The position numbers and the translations under genes are program-made. From Bacteroidota bacterium (lineage in GTDB: Bacteria; Bacteroidota; Bacteroidia; Bacteroidales; CAIXZF01), in contig JAKLIX010000007.1 in the NCBI GenBank assembly GCA_022709385.1, forward strand, positions 62,001 through 126,000: 64,000 bases of DNA, written 5' to 3'. The notes beneath the pieces are model-generated. The model searched no databases and was not told the origin of the DNA. It saw nothing but the letters and a program-made list of their open reading frames with translations. Of the stretch, positions 9,003 through 17,261 are shown piece by piece (positions within the stretch are counted from its first letter, which is position 1; every line of letters starts with the position of its first letter).

Positions 9003-10811
9003 ATGCTTTATCAAACCCTCCTCTACCGGGTATTGCAGGGGTTTTTACTTCCTGCCTGCCTGTCTTATGTCCTTGTTGTTTCGGCAGGAGAAACGAAACC
9101 CGGTAATAAGAAGGAAAGCAGCGGACAAACGGTGGCTCATTCCGATGAGTATCGCCGGGTAAGGGACATCATTTGCTGCGGACTCGATTGTCACCAATCG
9201 GAGAACGATCCCGACAGGGCCGACAGCGTGCTCAGGCTTGCCATCGATCTTGCGGAAACCACTTATGACGATGTGCTGATCCTGCAGGCTTACAATGCTT
9301 ACCTGGAATGCATGGATCAGGGACCCTATACCGGGGAACGGCTGAAGATGGTGCCCAGGGTGGAAGAGTTGCTGGGCCAGGTGCATGAAGACTCCCTGCG
9401 GTGGCGCACCTGCCTGAACCTTGCCGATGTTTACAGAAGCCGCTATATGCACGGACGTGCCCTTGAATGCAGTTACAACAGCCTGAATTATGCCGAGGCA
9501 TCGGCAAACAGCGGTTTTAAGATCAGAAGCCTGATCAGCATCGGACGTTGCCAGGAAGGGAAAAACCAACTGATGGAAGCTTTCCGCTCCTATCTCAATG
9601 CACTCACCCTGGCCGAAACTTCGGAGGATCCCCTGCTGCTGAAGGAGGTTTATAAAGCCTTGTCACGCTTTTACCACCTCAGCCGCAATTTCAACAAAGC
9701 CATAGAGTACAAACTCAAAGAAGCAGAAGTTGTAAACAAGATGCATGATGTGGACTCCATGGCATGGATGTGGACCCAGTACGATCTCGAAGAGATTTCA
9801 TACAATTCCAAACAAAGGATCAATGAAGCCAACATCGCCAAATTGCTCGGCTTTTCCGACAGGGCTGACAGGCAGCGGCTCCGCTTCTTCACCGTATCGC
9901 TTTACAGGGCATACCTGATCAATACCGATCAACCCGGCAAACTCAGGGAACTGTACAAAATGCGTTTCCCGGAGGAACTGGAGAAACTGGCCAGGGCCGA
10001 TACAGCCATGTATCTGAGAGTAAAGGCCTTGATATATGAATATGAAGGGAATACCGATTCGGCCTCTTATTATTTCAGGGAAGCAGGACACAGCCTGGCC
10101 AATGAAACGAACAAGACCATGCTGGCAAATTTCTATATCCGCTACGGACAGTTTCTGAACCGGCAAAATCAAAAGCAGGAAGCCTTTGACATGTTTCGCA
10201 AGGCCTATGCCTATGCTTCCGAAGCCGGTTATCTTTCCTACGCCATCCAGGCCTGCGAGGAACTGGAAAAATCCAGCCTGTTGTTGGGGGACTTCCGTAA
10301 TGCACACGAATACACCAGGCTGCAACTGATGTTAAAGGACAGTCTGTCGAACATCGGCAAGCGGGATGAAATGCTGTTGATGGAGATCGACAATGCTTCC
10401 CGTATCCGGCAGGAAAACCTGGCGAGGGAAAAAGCCGAAACCGAGCGGAGATACAATCTGCAGTATATGGCCATCACCATCATCACGGTGGTGGTGTTCC
10501 TGATGCTGATGATGCTCGCCAGCCTGCGTGTCCCCCCCTGGTCGGTTCACCTGCTGGGCTTTGTCAGTTTCATCCTTTTGTTCGAATTTATCATCCTGCT
10601 GCTGGATCAGTGGATACACCATGTTACCCACGGCGAACCCTGGAAGATCCTGCTGATTAAGGTCGGGGTAATCGCCATCCTGATGCCCCTGCACCATTAC
10701 GCCGAACGCAAGGTCATCCGTTTCGTGATCAACGCACGCGGATTGACCCTGAAATGGAGTGCCATCAGGAATTTCTTCAGGGAACTGTATCATCCCCCCC
10801 CTCATCCGTAG
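9003..10811 (+). CDS. TPR-repeat protein with C-terminal membrane helices
   Basis: The 602-residue product has an N-terminal hydrophobic segment (about 10-28) that may be a signal peptide, then TPR-like helical repeats from about 60 to 460 ('ALECSYNSLNYAEASANSG', 'AFRSYLNALTLAETSEDP', 'AFDMFRKAYAYASEAGY'), a charged coiled coil (RQENLAREKAETERRYN, about 475-491) and three hydrophobic helices between about 495 and 565, ending in a basic cytoplasmic-type tail. The layout resembles Bacteroidota TPR sensor proteins (periplasmic TPR, coiled coil, membrane), but where these normally carry a kinase or DNA-binding output domain this one ends in membrane helices plus a short tail. It lies between two paralogs of an unknown family, suggesting a shared process. 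Confidence 0.75.
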   Translation: MLYQTLLYRVLQGFLLPACLSYVLVVSAGETKPGNKKESSGQTVAHSDEYRRVRDIICCGLDCHQSENDPDRADSVLRLAIDLAETTYDDVLILQAYNAYLECMDQGPYTGERLKMVPRVEELLGQVHEDSLRWRTCLNLADVYRSRYMHGRALECSYNSLNYAEASANSGFKIRSLISIGRCQEGKNQLMEAFRSYLNALTLAETSEDPLLLKEVYKALSRFYHLSRNFNKAIEYKLKEAEVVNKMHDVDSMAWMWTQYDLEEISYNSKQRINEANIAKLLGFSDRADRQRLRFFTVSLYRAYLINTDQPGKLRELYKMRFPEELEKLARADTAMYLRVKALIYEYEGNTDSASYYFREAGHSLANETNKTMLANFYIRYGQFLNRQNQKQEAFDMFRKAYAYASEAGYLSYAIQACEELEKSSLLLGDFRNAHEYTRLQLMLKDSLSNIGKRDEMLLMEIDNASRIRQENLAREKAETERRYNLQYMAITIITVVVFLMLMMLASLRVPPWSVHLLGFVSFILLFEFIILLLDQWIHHVTHGEPWKILLIKVGVIAILMPLHHYAERKVIRFVINARGLTLKWSAIRNFFRELYHPPPHP

Positions 10812-10868
10812 AGACGTGATTCATCATGCCTCCCTTTACAAAGTGGAGACGTGATTCATCACGTCTCC
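10811..10868. repeat. Two tandem inverted repeats between convergent genes (REP/terminator-like)
   Basis: The second unit (10845-10868) is a perfect 10-bp palindrome arm pair, GGAGACGTGA / TCACGTCTCC, around a TTCA loop. The first unit (10811-10832) begins with the same GAGACGTGATTCATCA but its right arm has two mismatches. They fill the 63-base gap between the TPR stop (10811) and the stop of paralog B (10875), so they could end transcription from both sides, though no T-run follows. Alternatively they are copies of a dispersed REP-like sequence. Confidence 0.65.
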
Positions 10869-10874
10869 CACAAA

Positions 10875-11315
10875 TCAATCCGCAATCCCCCCCGGGCTGT
10901 CGCAAACGGGCGGGCAGAGACCGGAATAGCTGGTGGACGTGGCCATCAGATAATTGGTGTTGTCCTTGCCATTGGGACCAAAGCCGGATACGACCCTGAC
11001 AAACTGATTGTTATCGTCGACCCCGAAATAAATTCTGAAACCTGCCGTACCAACGGAATGTTGCAGGATATCCGTCATGGCATTGTATTGCTGTACGTCC
11101 ACCACAAGGGCATTGACGATCCCGTCATGGGTCATGGGAGCCGTAGTCCGGTACTTTTCAGTGTAACGTTGGGCCTGCTGCAGGGTGACCGTGTTCACAT
11201 CGCCGGCAGGGGCAGATTTTCCGGCCGAGTAACCGATGAAATAAGATGACAGCAGCAGGACAAAGCCGCTCAGGATGAAGCTCATCCGTAAAAAAATCCG
11301 TATTGAATTGCTCAT
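10875..11315 (-). CDS. Membrane-anchored protein of unknown family with SGLCPPVCD tail (paralog B)
   Basis: This 146-residue protein is the paralog of the gene at 8448-8888. It has one N-terminal transmembrane helix (about 10-30, MSFILSGFVLLLSSYFIGYS), a soluble domain with QYNAM (about 76-80) and AGFRIYFGVDD, and the tail 'SGLCPPVCDSPGGIAD'. ATG 11315 is chosen because the helix follows directly; an unrelated frame starts further upstream. It converges on the TPR gene and is separated from it by the palindromes at 10811-10868. The two copies are only moderately similar outside the motifs, so the duplication is old. Function unknown. Confidence 0.8.
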   Translation of the reverse strand: MSNSIRIFLRMSFILSGFVLLLSSYFIGYSAGKSAPAGDVNTVTLQQAQRYTEKYRTTAPMTHDGIVNALVVDVQQYNAMTDILQHSVGTAGFRIYFGVDDNNQFVRVVSGFGPNGKDNTNYLMATSTSYSGLCPPVCDSPGGIAD

Positions 11316-11517
11316 GATAAAGGAATGATGTGAGTATTAATCTGGTAATTTCCCTTTTAAACAATTTACAGGGCGATATTGTTACGGTCGGGGAAGCTTA
11401 TGGCATATCCCTCCAGGGAGATATAAGGGCTCAGGTGAAGGAGTCTCATCAGAAATGAACCTCTTAAAGCAGTTCCACATGCCCCCCAGGCCTTTCCCAT
11501 TAATGTGAAATCACGAT

Positions 11518-11543
11518 AAAAACGTCATCATAATGACGTTTTT
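11518..11543. terminator. Perfect hairpin with A-tract and T-tract, upstream of the ATPase gene
   Basis: Arms AAAAACGTCAT (11518-11528) and ATGACGTTTTT (11533-11543) pair perfectly around a 4-base loop. It could terminate in either direction. It ends about 25 bases before the -7 box of the ATPase gene, so an operator role is also possible. The stretch 11316-11517 otherwise shows nothing. Confidence 0.55.
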
Positions 11544-11567
11544 TAGCTAAATTCCGTCAATAAATGG

Positions 11568-11575
11568 TATCTTTG
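11568..11575 (+). promoter_or_regulatory. -7 promoter box for the AAA/DUF4143 gene
   Basis: TATCTTTG matches TAnnTTTG exactly; no clear TTG lies 19-21 bases upstream (TTTTAG at 11541). Start of transcription would be near 11582, giving a leader of fewer than 10 bases before the ATG at 11590. Confidence 0.45.
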
Positions 11576-11589
11576 CAAAAAACATCACC

Positions 11590-12723
11590 ATGAAATATTA
11601 TCCCCGCATCCTGCAAAAAAAGATGGAAGATGCAATCAAACCCGGTAAGGTTCTATTGCTATATGGCTCCAGGAGGGTAGGCAAAACCGAGTTACTGAAA
11701 CAGATCGAAAAAAATTTCAGAGGGACAGTTCAAATGATGAACGGTGAGGACTATGACACCGTCCGCCTGCTTGAAGAAAGGAGTGTGGCGAACTACAGGC
11801 GTTTGTTCAGTTCAACGGAATTGCTGATTCTGGATGAGGCTCACCAGGTTCCTGACATTGGCAGGAAGCTGAAACTGATGGTGGATGAGAAACCGGATCT
11901 GTGTGTGATTGCCTCTGGATCTTCCGCTTTTCAGCTGTTAAACCAGACGATGGAACCATTGGCGGGCAGGTGCAGGCATTTCCCGATGTTCCCGCTTTCA
12001 CAAGGTGAGCTATCCGTACATGAAACTTTGCTCGAAACCACGCGGAATCTGGAGGACAGGCTGATTTTCGGAAGCTATCCCGAGATCACTTCCATTGAGG
12101 ATATTCACGAAAGAAGACGCTACCTGACCGACCTCACGCATTCCTTTCTTTTTAAGGATGTACTCAGCCATGAAGGGGTCCGGAACAGCAGTAAGGTAAC
12201 AGATCTGCTGCGACTTGTTGCCTTTCAGACAGGGAAAGAAGTCTCCAATGAGGAACTCGGCCGTCAATTGGGTCTCAGCAGGAATACGGTGGAAAAATAC
12301 CTCGCAATGCTCAGCAGTGTCTATCTGATATTTAAGCTTACGGGTTTCAGCAGGAACCTGCGAAAGGAAATCAGCCGAAACAACAAATGGTATTTTTATG
12401 ATAACGGTGTAAAGAATGTCCTTACAGGAAACTTCCAGCCCCTGGCCTTAAGGACGGACTACGGTGAACTGTGGGAAAACTATCTCCTATCGGAAAGGAT
12501 CAAGAAGAGTTCATACAATGAAGACGGCTGCCGCTTTTTTTTCTGGCGCACATATGACCAGCAGGAAATCGACGTCATTGAATCGGGTGGTGAACTGCTA
12601 AAAGCATTTGAAATCAAATGGAAAGCAAAAAAGACCAGGATGCCGGCAGCCTGGCTTGAAGCCTATCCCGATGCTGGCTGGCAGGTGATCACCAGGGAAA
12701 ATTATCTTGAGTGGATTAGGTAA
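11590..12723 (+). CDS. AAA-family ATPase with DUF4143 domain
   Basis: 377 residues, the usual length. The N-terminal AAA domain has Walker A GSRRVGKT (residues 26-33) and Walker B-like LLILDEAHQ (about 79-87), with an arginine sensor-like 'ASGSSAFQL'. A winged-helix-like segment (VSNEELGRQLGLSRNTVEKYL) precedes the C-terminal DUF4143 domain, whose nuclease-like core shows 'ENYLLSERIKKS', 'FFWRT...EIDVIE' and 'FEIKWK'. This D/E-x-K pattern is typical of PD-(D/E)XK folds. Such proteins are very common in Bacteroidota; some are near toxin or mobile genes, but their role is not established. The gene stands alone with its own promoter and converges on the class-V enzyme. Confidence 0.85.
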   Translation: MKYYPRILQKKMEDAIKPGKVLLLYGSRRVGKTELLKQIEKNFRGTVQMMNGEDYDTVRLLEERSVANYRRLFSSTELLILDEAHQVPDIGRKLKLMVDEKPDLCVIASGSSAFQLLNQTMEPLAGRCRHFPMFPLSQGELSVHETLLETTRNLEDRLIFGSYPEITSIEDIHERRRYLTDLTHSFLFKDVLSHEGVRNSSKVTDLLRLVAFQTGKEVSNEELGRQLGLSRNTVEKYLAMLSSVYLIFKLTGFSRNLRKEISRNNKWYFYDNGVKNVLTGNFQPLALRTDYGELWENYLLSERIKKSSYNEDGCRFFFWRTYDQQEIDVIESGGELLKAFEIKWKAKKTRMPAAWLEAYPDAGWQVITRENYLEWIR

Positions 12724-12750
12724 GGATGCCTGCAAATACGTTTCGCCTTC

Positions 12751-14622
12751 TCATCCTCCTGTTCCGAAAACCATCTCCACCCTTTTCCGGATGGCTTCCT
12801 GCACTTGTGTCCGGTACCCCTTGAGGCTGCCGGACTTTTTCCGGCAGGCAATACCGGCCATTACCTGCAGAAAATGAGTCACTTCCGCTTCCGTATTGGT
12901 GATCCCGAAACTGATCCTGGCCATACCCGGCAGGCTGAGCCGCGGCAATGTCTTGACGATGAAGCGCTGGAATCGCTCCAGGCGCGGGCTCAGTCCGTAT
13001 AGATGTTTCACCAGGATATGGGCGCAGAAGCAACCCGCCCGGATACCGATCCCGCCCCTGGCCGCCAGCTCCGCAGCCAGTTTCGGCGCCATCAAACCCT
13101 TCATGCTGAAAGGGATCACGCCTCCCTTGGCGGAAAAGCTTTCAGCATCCGGCCTGCGGAGTCCGTACACGCTGACACCCGGGATTTCCGACAAGCCGTT
13201 CAAGGCTTTTGCTGTCAGCTTTTGCTCTTCCTGCCTGATCACGTCAAATCCTGTCCTTTCCAGCAGCAACAAGGCCTTCCCCAGGGCTGCGATTCCCGCC
13301 GTGTTTTCCTCTCCGGAGGCAAGGGCGGCTTTCCGGCTTTCTCCCCCGCTGCGAAGCATTCCCCTTCTTACAGCCAATACCCCGGCACCAAAGGGCGCGT
13401 ATACTTTATGAGCGGAAAAGACCAGGGCATCGATCCCGGCAGTTTTCATCGCGACAGGCCGGTGCGCCACCATCTGGGCCGCGTCGACCAATAATCCGGC
13501 CCCGTACCGATGTACAATCCTGCTGATGCCTGCCAGGTCGTTGTATGCACCGGTAACGTTGGATGCGCCGCACAAAGCTGCCAGCACGATCCGCTTTTTC
13601 CCGTGAAGCTTTTCCGCATTGTAGGCCGATAAAAGGGCCTCCAGTTGTCCAAGGTCAAGAAAGCCTTCTGCGTCTATCCCGATCCGGAGTACCTCCCCGC
13701 CTGTCATTTCCCGCCAGGGAAGGTCGTTGGAGGAATGTTCCGACAGGGAAGCAAGCACCACCGGTACAATATCCCCCCCGGCATCATGCGTGAAATGTGC
13801 GGCGGCCACATTCACCGATTCAGTGGTATTGGAAAAGAAATGGATATCGTATGCTTCCAGGGGTGCCTCCAGGATGCGGGAACAGATCTTCCTGGCCTCC
13901 TCAACGACTTCCTGACGCTGATTCTCAGGCAGAAAAAGTGCATTCAGGAAGGTATCCCGGACCGGGGCAAGGCAAGGGGTGCTGGCGGCATGGTCGAAGT
14001 TGACATAGGGCATCCGGCCTTGCAGTACCGGGACATCCATCCGCCGGCCTATCATGGAATCACGCAGTTCCTGCAGCAGCGCTTTCCCTCCGTTGGCCAT
14101 GGTAGTGTCTTCATAGAGGATTTGCTCCGGACTCAGCGGATTTACTTTGGTTAAGCTTTTCCCAAATGTATCATTAGTCCGCAATTCAGCGAGGTAAGCG
14201 CAGAAGGTGATCACGTTCATTACGGCCGGGGTTCCGGCCTCAAATCTTTCGGGTGCCCCGGCCCATACAACCCAGTCGCCCCCATTGAGCCTGGTGGTGC
14301 CTCCGCCTGTTTCAAAGGGTTTGCCGCGGGGCAATGCCTTTTTCTCCACGGCCAGGACGCTGACCCCGAGGCGGAGCCCATAATCCCTGTCGGAAAGAAG
14401 CCGGTAAGTGCCCGCCCTGAGCGTATCTGCCAGCATCCCTGCCCTGCGGGGCGTACAAAAGATGACCAGGTGGGTAGCGCCCTCCAGTTTCATTTCCTCC
14501 AGCACCACCTTCCGGGCATGTTCATAAAGCCGGGTGGAGACCTGTGAGTGGAATCCGCTGCCTCTGTGCACATTGGAATAGGTCTGCAGGGCAGCATTGA
14601 TACGGGAGAAGAAATGATCCAT
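12751..14622 (-). CDS. Class-V PLP-dependent enzyme (cysteine desulfurase-like) with extra partial N-terminal domain
   Basis: 623 residues, about 200 longer than SufS/Csd-type enzymes. The C-terminal part (from about residue 205) has the class-V sequence features: FDHAAST, 'FFSNTTESVN', 'LLVDAAQMVAHRP', the PLP lysine in FSAHKVYAPFGAG (K about 406) and 'RAGCFCAH' (about 534), which could hold a catalytic cysteine. Residues 1-200 resemble pieces of a second class-V domain: 'YSNVHRGSGFHSQVSTRLYE' near the start and 'APERFEAGTPAVMNVI' near 135-150, with the PLP-binding centre missing. The C-terminal domain in turn lacks the NVHRG segment. The substrate cannot be named. The start at 14622 is the first ATG. 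It is unlinked to suf/isc genes here. Confidence 0.75.
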   Translation of the reverse strand: MDHFFSRINAALQTYSNVHRGSGFHSQVSTRLYEHARKVVLEEMKLEGATHLVIFCTPRRAGMLADTLRAGTYRLLSDRDYGLRLGVSVLAVEKKALPRGKPFETGGGTTRLNGGDWVVWAGAPERFEAGTPAVMNVITFCAYLAELRTNDTFGKSLTKVNPLSPEQILYEDTTMANGGKALLQELRDSMIGRRMDVPVLQGRMPYVNFDHAASTPCLAPVRDTFLNALFLPENQRQEVVEEARKICSRILEAPLEAYDIHFFSNTTESVNVAAAHFTHDAGGDIVPVVLASLSEHSSNDLPWREMTGGEVLRIGIDAEGFLDLGQLEALLSAYNAEKLHGKKRIVLAALCGASNVTGAYNDLAGISRIVHRYGAGLLVDAAQMVAHRPVAMKTAGIDALVFSAHKVYAPFGAGVLAVRRGMLRSGGESRKAALASGEENTAGIAALGKALLLLERTGFDVIRQEEQKLTAKALNGLSEIPGVSVYGLRRPDAESFSAKGGVIPFSMKGLMAPKLAAELAARGGIGIRAGCFCAHILVKHLYGLSPRLERFQRFIVKTLPRLSLPGMARISFGITNTEAEVTHFLQVMAGIACRKKSGSLKGYRTQVQEAIRKRVEMVFGTGG

Positions 14623-15013
14623 GAGGATTTTTTTTTTGCGAAAGTAGTGGTTTTATGCTCACCCGGCTTGGCAACGATCATCAGCACACAAGCACATGAG
14701 CAAACTTTCACACCAGCAAACTGAAAGAGGCCTGCGGAATGTCAGGGCTTTTATGCCTACCCTGAATGAGTTCGCGAGACAATTGCAATCCAGGGGTGTG
14801 CGGCATTTCTCTGGCCGGCCTGGTGAGAGGTCTAAGGAAAGCTGGATGTTTGTTGCATATTCAGCACATAGTTAGGGCATTTTTTTGAAATTTTAATCAC
14901 AAAGTAAGGGCATTTGCTTCCGATTCCTCTTCAGCGTGATGGGATGACAGTACATTTGATTCTGGTTTCAAGGGTGCAGCTGGTAGTTTCTTGCCGCGAA
15001 ACCGAGTCCAGGA
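14623..15013. other. Non-coding stretch with a ~10-base periodic AGCACA-like array
   Basis: No gene is visible. From 14677 to 14723 short CA-rich words (AGCACAC, AGCACATG, AGCAAAC, CACACCAGCAAAC) recur about every 10-12 bases. A similar array in reverse orientation lies at about 20080-20125. Such arrays are frequent between genes in Bacteroidota genomes; function unknown. An imperfect -7 box for the upstream minus gene (TACTTTCG, 14646-14639) is too weak to list separately. Confidence 0.4.
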
Positions 15014-15045
15014 TTGACAAGCTGTGAGAATATTGTGTATCTTTA
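15014..15045 (+). promoter_or_regulatory. Probable promoter for the small T9SS protein
   Basis: TTG (15014-15016), 21 bases, then TATCTTTA (15038-15045), one mismatch from TAnnTTTG. The leader to the ATG at 15157 would be about 105 bases. Confidence 0.4.
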
Positions 15046-15156
15046 TGCAAATCTTGCAGGCGTGAAAAAGGAATGCTGCTTATCACAAGGCTCCCCGCAC
15101 TGTCAGGAAATTCTTTTTCATCATCCTGTCAGGAATGAGAAAAATCCCGCTCAGAA

Positions 15157-16389
15157 ATGAAAAAAATCATGTTTTGTTGCCTAAGCGCCGCATGGGTATT
15201 CCCTTGCAGCGCCAGCACCTGGTACCCTTACGGCCCGTCAGGCATTGCTTCCAATAATGTATGTTTCAACATTGATAACCAGGGACATACAGTTATTTGC
15301 ACCGATTATGGCTTGTACATCACCCAGGTGGATGGTTCTAACCCGAACTTCTATACATATGGCCTTCCCGTCCTGGCTGCGGAATATGATGACGGAAATG
15401 ATTTCATCCTGATTCAGGGAGAAGGGACCTGGTCGGATGGCATCTACCGCTTCAGTCCTTCCCTCCAGCAGTTCAGCGTGATCGAATGGTGTGTTTATCC
15501 GCATTTCCTGCTGTATGACCATCAGACCAATCAATACTTTGCCGGCCATCAGTCTGGCATCCTGACCTCTGCCGACGGTGCATCCTGGACATCCCTGCCT
15601 TTTTTTACGGGCAAGGACTGCAAGGCCATGGCGATTGACTTTACGGGTAACTACGCAGTGGCCTTTGCCGATACCGGCTCCCACTGCATGGCTGTTTCTT
15701 CTGACAGCGGGCTGAGCTGGAGTTTTTCGGTTAACGCTCCTCCGCTCTGCGATTTATGGTTCGACATGAACGGCGTGCTTTACGGTGTCTTTCCCGGAAC
15801 CTCCAACTCCTCAGGACTCTGGAAATCGACGGATCAGGGGATGAACTGGAACAATGTGCTCTTTTCCGATCATATGACTTCTGTGGGTATTGACATGATG
15901 AACCATGTGTTCATGGGTTGGAACGATCCATCCGGAATCAGCGCAGGTGTTGGATTGCTCGATCCGGTGAATCTGATTTCCATTCCCTGTAACAATGGCT
16001 TAACGGATCTGCATATCAGCAAATTCAAAATCAACCCCATCCTCAGCTCCATCAAAATATTCTGCTGTACCGCCGACGGCGTGTTCATCATGGATAGCGG
16101 TATTGTCGGTCTGGATGGAAATGAAAATCCGGAATCTGTTACCCACATCTTTCCAAATCCCGCGAAAGAAAGTTGCTGCATTCAGCTTGATCAGGCGGGC
16201 AAAGAAGGGAAGCTCCTTCTCAGTATATTCGATACAAAGGGGACCTTGGTTCGAAAACCGGAATTGGTCAAAATTAATCCCGCGGAACAGCGCATTCCGG
16301 TGGATGTATCCGGCTTATCGCCCGGTAGTTATTTTTTCGGCTTACAGACTGCAAATTGCAGGAAATCCATCATGCTGGTTAAAGAATAA
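15157..16389 (+). CDS. Secreted BNR-like propeller protein with T9SS type A sorting domain
   Basis: 410 residues. Signal peptide MKKIMFCCLSAAWVFPCSAS, then degenerate BNR/sialidase-type repeats ('GILTSADGASWTSL', 'MAVSSDSGLSWSF', 'GLWKSTDQGMNWNNVL'), then from about residue 325 a complete type A sorting domain: 'HIFPNPAKESCCIQLD', 'LLLSIFDTKGTLV', 'DVSGLSPGSYFFGL', 'KSIMLVKE'. It is therefore T9SS cargo, like the protein at 1-1060, which it resembles in layout. Single gene with its own promoter. Ligand or activity unknown; catalytic sialidase residues are not evident. Confidence 0.85.
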   Translation: MKKIMFCCLSAAWVFPCSASTWYPYGPSGIASNNVCFNIDNQGHTVICTDYGLYITQVDGSNPNFYTYGLPVLAAEYDDGNDFILIQGEGTWSDGIYRFSPSLQQFSVIEWCVYPHFLLYDHQTNQYFAGHQSGILTSADGASWTSLPFFTGKDCKAMAIDFTGNYAVAFADTGSHCMAVSSDSGLSWSFSVNAPPLCDLWFDMNGVLYGVFPGTSNSSGLWKSTDQGMNWNNVLFSDHMTSVGIDMMNHVFMGWNDPSGISAGVGLLDPVNLISIPCNNGLTDLHISKFKINPILSSIKIFCCTADGVFIMDSGIVGLDGNENPESVTHIFPNPAKESCCIQLDQAGKEGKLLLSIFDTKGTLVRKPELVKINPAEQRIPVDVSGLSPGSYFFGLQTANCRKSIMLVKE

Positions 16390-16532
16390 ACGGGGGGAAA
16401 TCCATCCTGCATGTGGTACAACCTTGCCCAAGGGAAAAGGTAAAAAATTGAAGGTACAAGTGAAAAGGATAAAGGAAAAAGGAAATTTTTAGTACCCGGT
16501 TCCCGGAACAAAAAAAATGAGGAGTATAACAA

Positions 16533-17261
16533 ATGAACAATACTGTGACAATTTTCACCATTGGCGATCTGCATGGGTCTGATGTCTGGAAAGAGGCTTT
16601 GTCAAGAAAATGGGATGTTCTTGTTTTCATAGGGGATTATGTTGATTCGTCCATTATTTCTGAAGAACAAATCCTGGGAAACCTTCAGGAGATCATTGAA
16701 CTCAAGAATCAATTCAAGGACAGGATCATCCTGCTATGGGGAAACCATGATCTCTCCTACTTTTATGGGGGGCATTCCAGGCACTATTGTTCCGGCTTCC
16801 GAAAGAAAATGCTTCCTGAACTTTTCTCGCTATTCACTGCCAACAGTAATTTATTTCAGGCAGCATACCAGGTTGACCATCATATCTGGACACATGCCGG
16901 AATTGTGAATGCCTGGTACGAAACATATATTGCAAATCAAGTTACCCAGGACGATTTTAACCTGGCATCGACTTTAAACCGCTTATTCAAAGAATATTAT
17001 GAACCTATGTTTCATATTGGAGCAAAAAGGGGTGGGCTTAATGAGCATGGCGGAATTTTCTGGGCTCATGCCTCAGAGGTCATCGAGGATCCCCTCCCGG
17101 GATATCACAATATTTTTGGTCACACGAAAACCAGAAATGGAATCGTTAGATACAACACAGGGCTTAAAAACACCAAAATAACGATGGTAGATTGCCTTGA
17201 TACATCAGCAGACTTTTTTGAGATTGACATGGAAAAACAAAGGTGTTATACTCAAACTTGA
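16533..17261 (+). CDS. Calcineurin-like metallophosphoesterase (Ser/Thr phosphatase-like)
   Basis: 242 residues carrying the metal-binding signature in order: GDLHG (11-15), GDYVD (about 32-36), WGNHDL (about 66-71), then a later His in 'WTHAG' and the last in 'IFGHTKT'. This is the bacterial PPP-like phosphoesterase pattern that binds two divalent metals; the substrate (protein, nucleotide or other) is not inferable. A Shine-Dalgarno-like GAGGAG (16519-16524) lies 8 bases before the ATG, unusual in this phylum. The stop codon lies inside the first stem of the structured repeat at 17255-17350. Confidence 0.85.
   Translation: MNNTVTIFTIGDLHGSDVWKEALSRKWDVLVFIGDYVDSSIISEEQILGNLQEIIELKNQFKDRIILLWGNHDLSYFYGGHSRHYCSGFRKKMLPELFSLFTANSNLFQAAYQVDHHIWTHAGIVNAWYETYIANQVTQDDFNLASTLNRLFKEYYEPMFHIGAKRGGLNEHGGIFWAHASEVIEDPLPGYHNIFGHTKTRNGIVRYNTGLKNTKITMVDCLDTSADFFEIDMEKQRCYTQT

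Noticed and set aside
11590..12723. Defence or toxin-antitoxin role for the AAA/DUF4143 protein
   Set aside because: It stands alone with no partner gene; the family is widespread and functionally unassigned, so no system can be claimed.
15050..15156. Riboswitch-like leader (cobalamin-type) before the small T9SS gene
   Set aside because: No B12-box or conserved core could be found; the gene is not a transporter or cobalamin enzyme.
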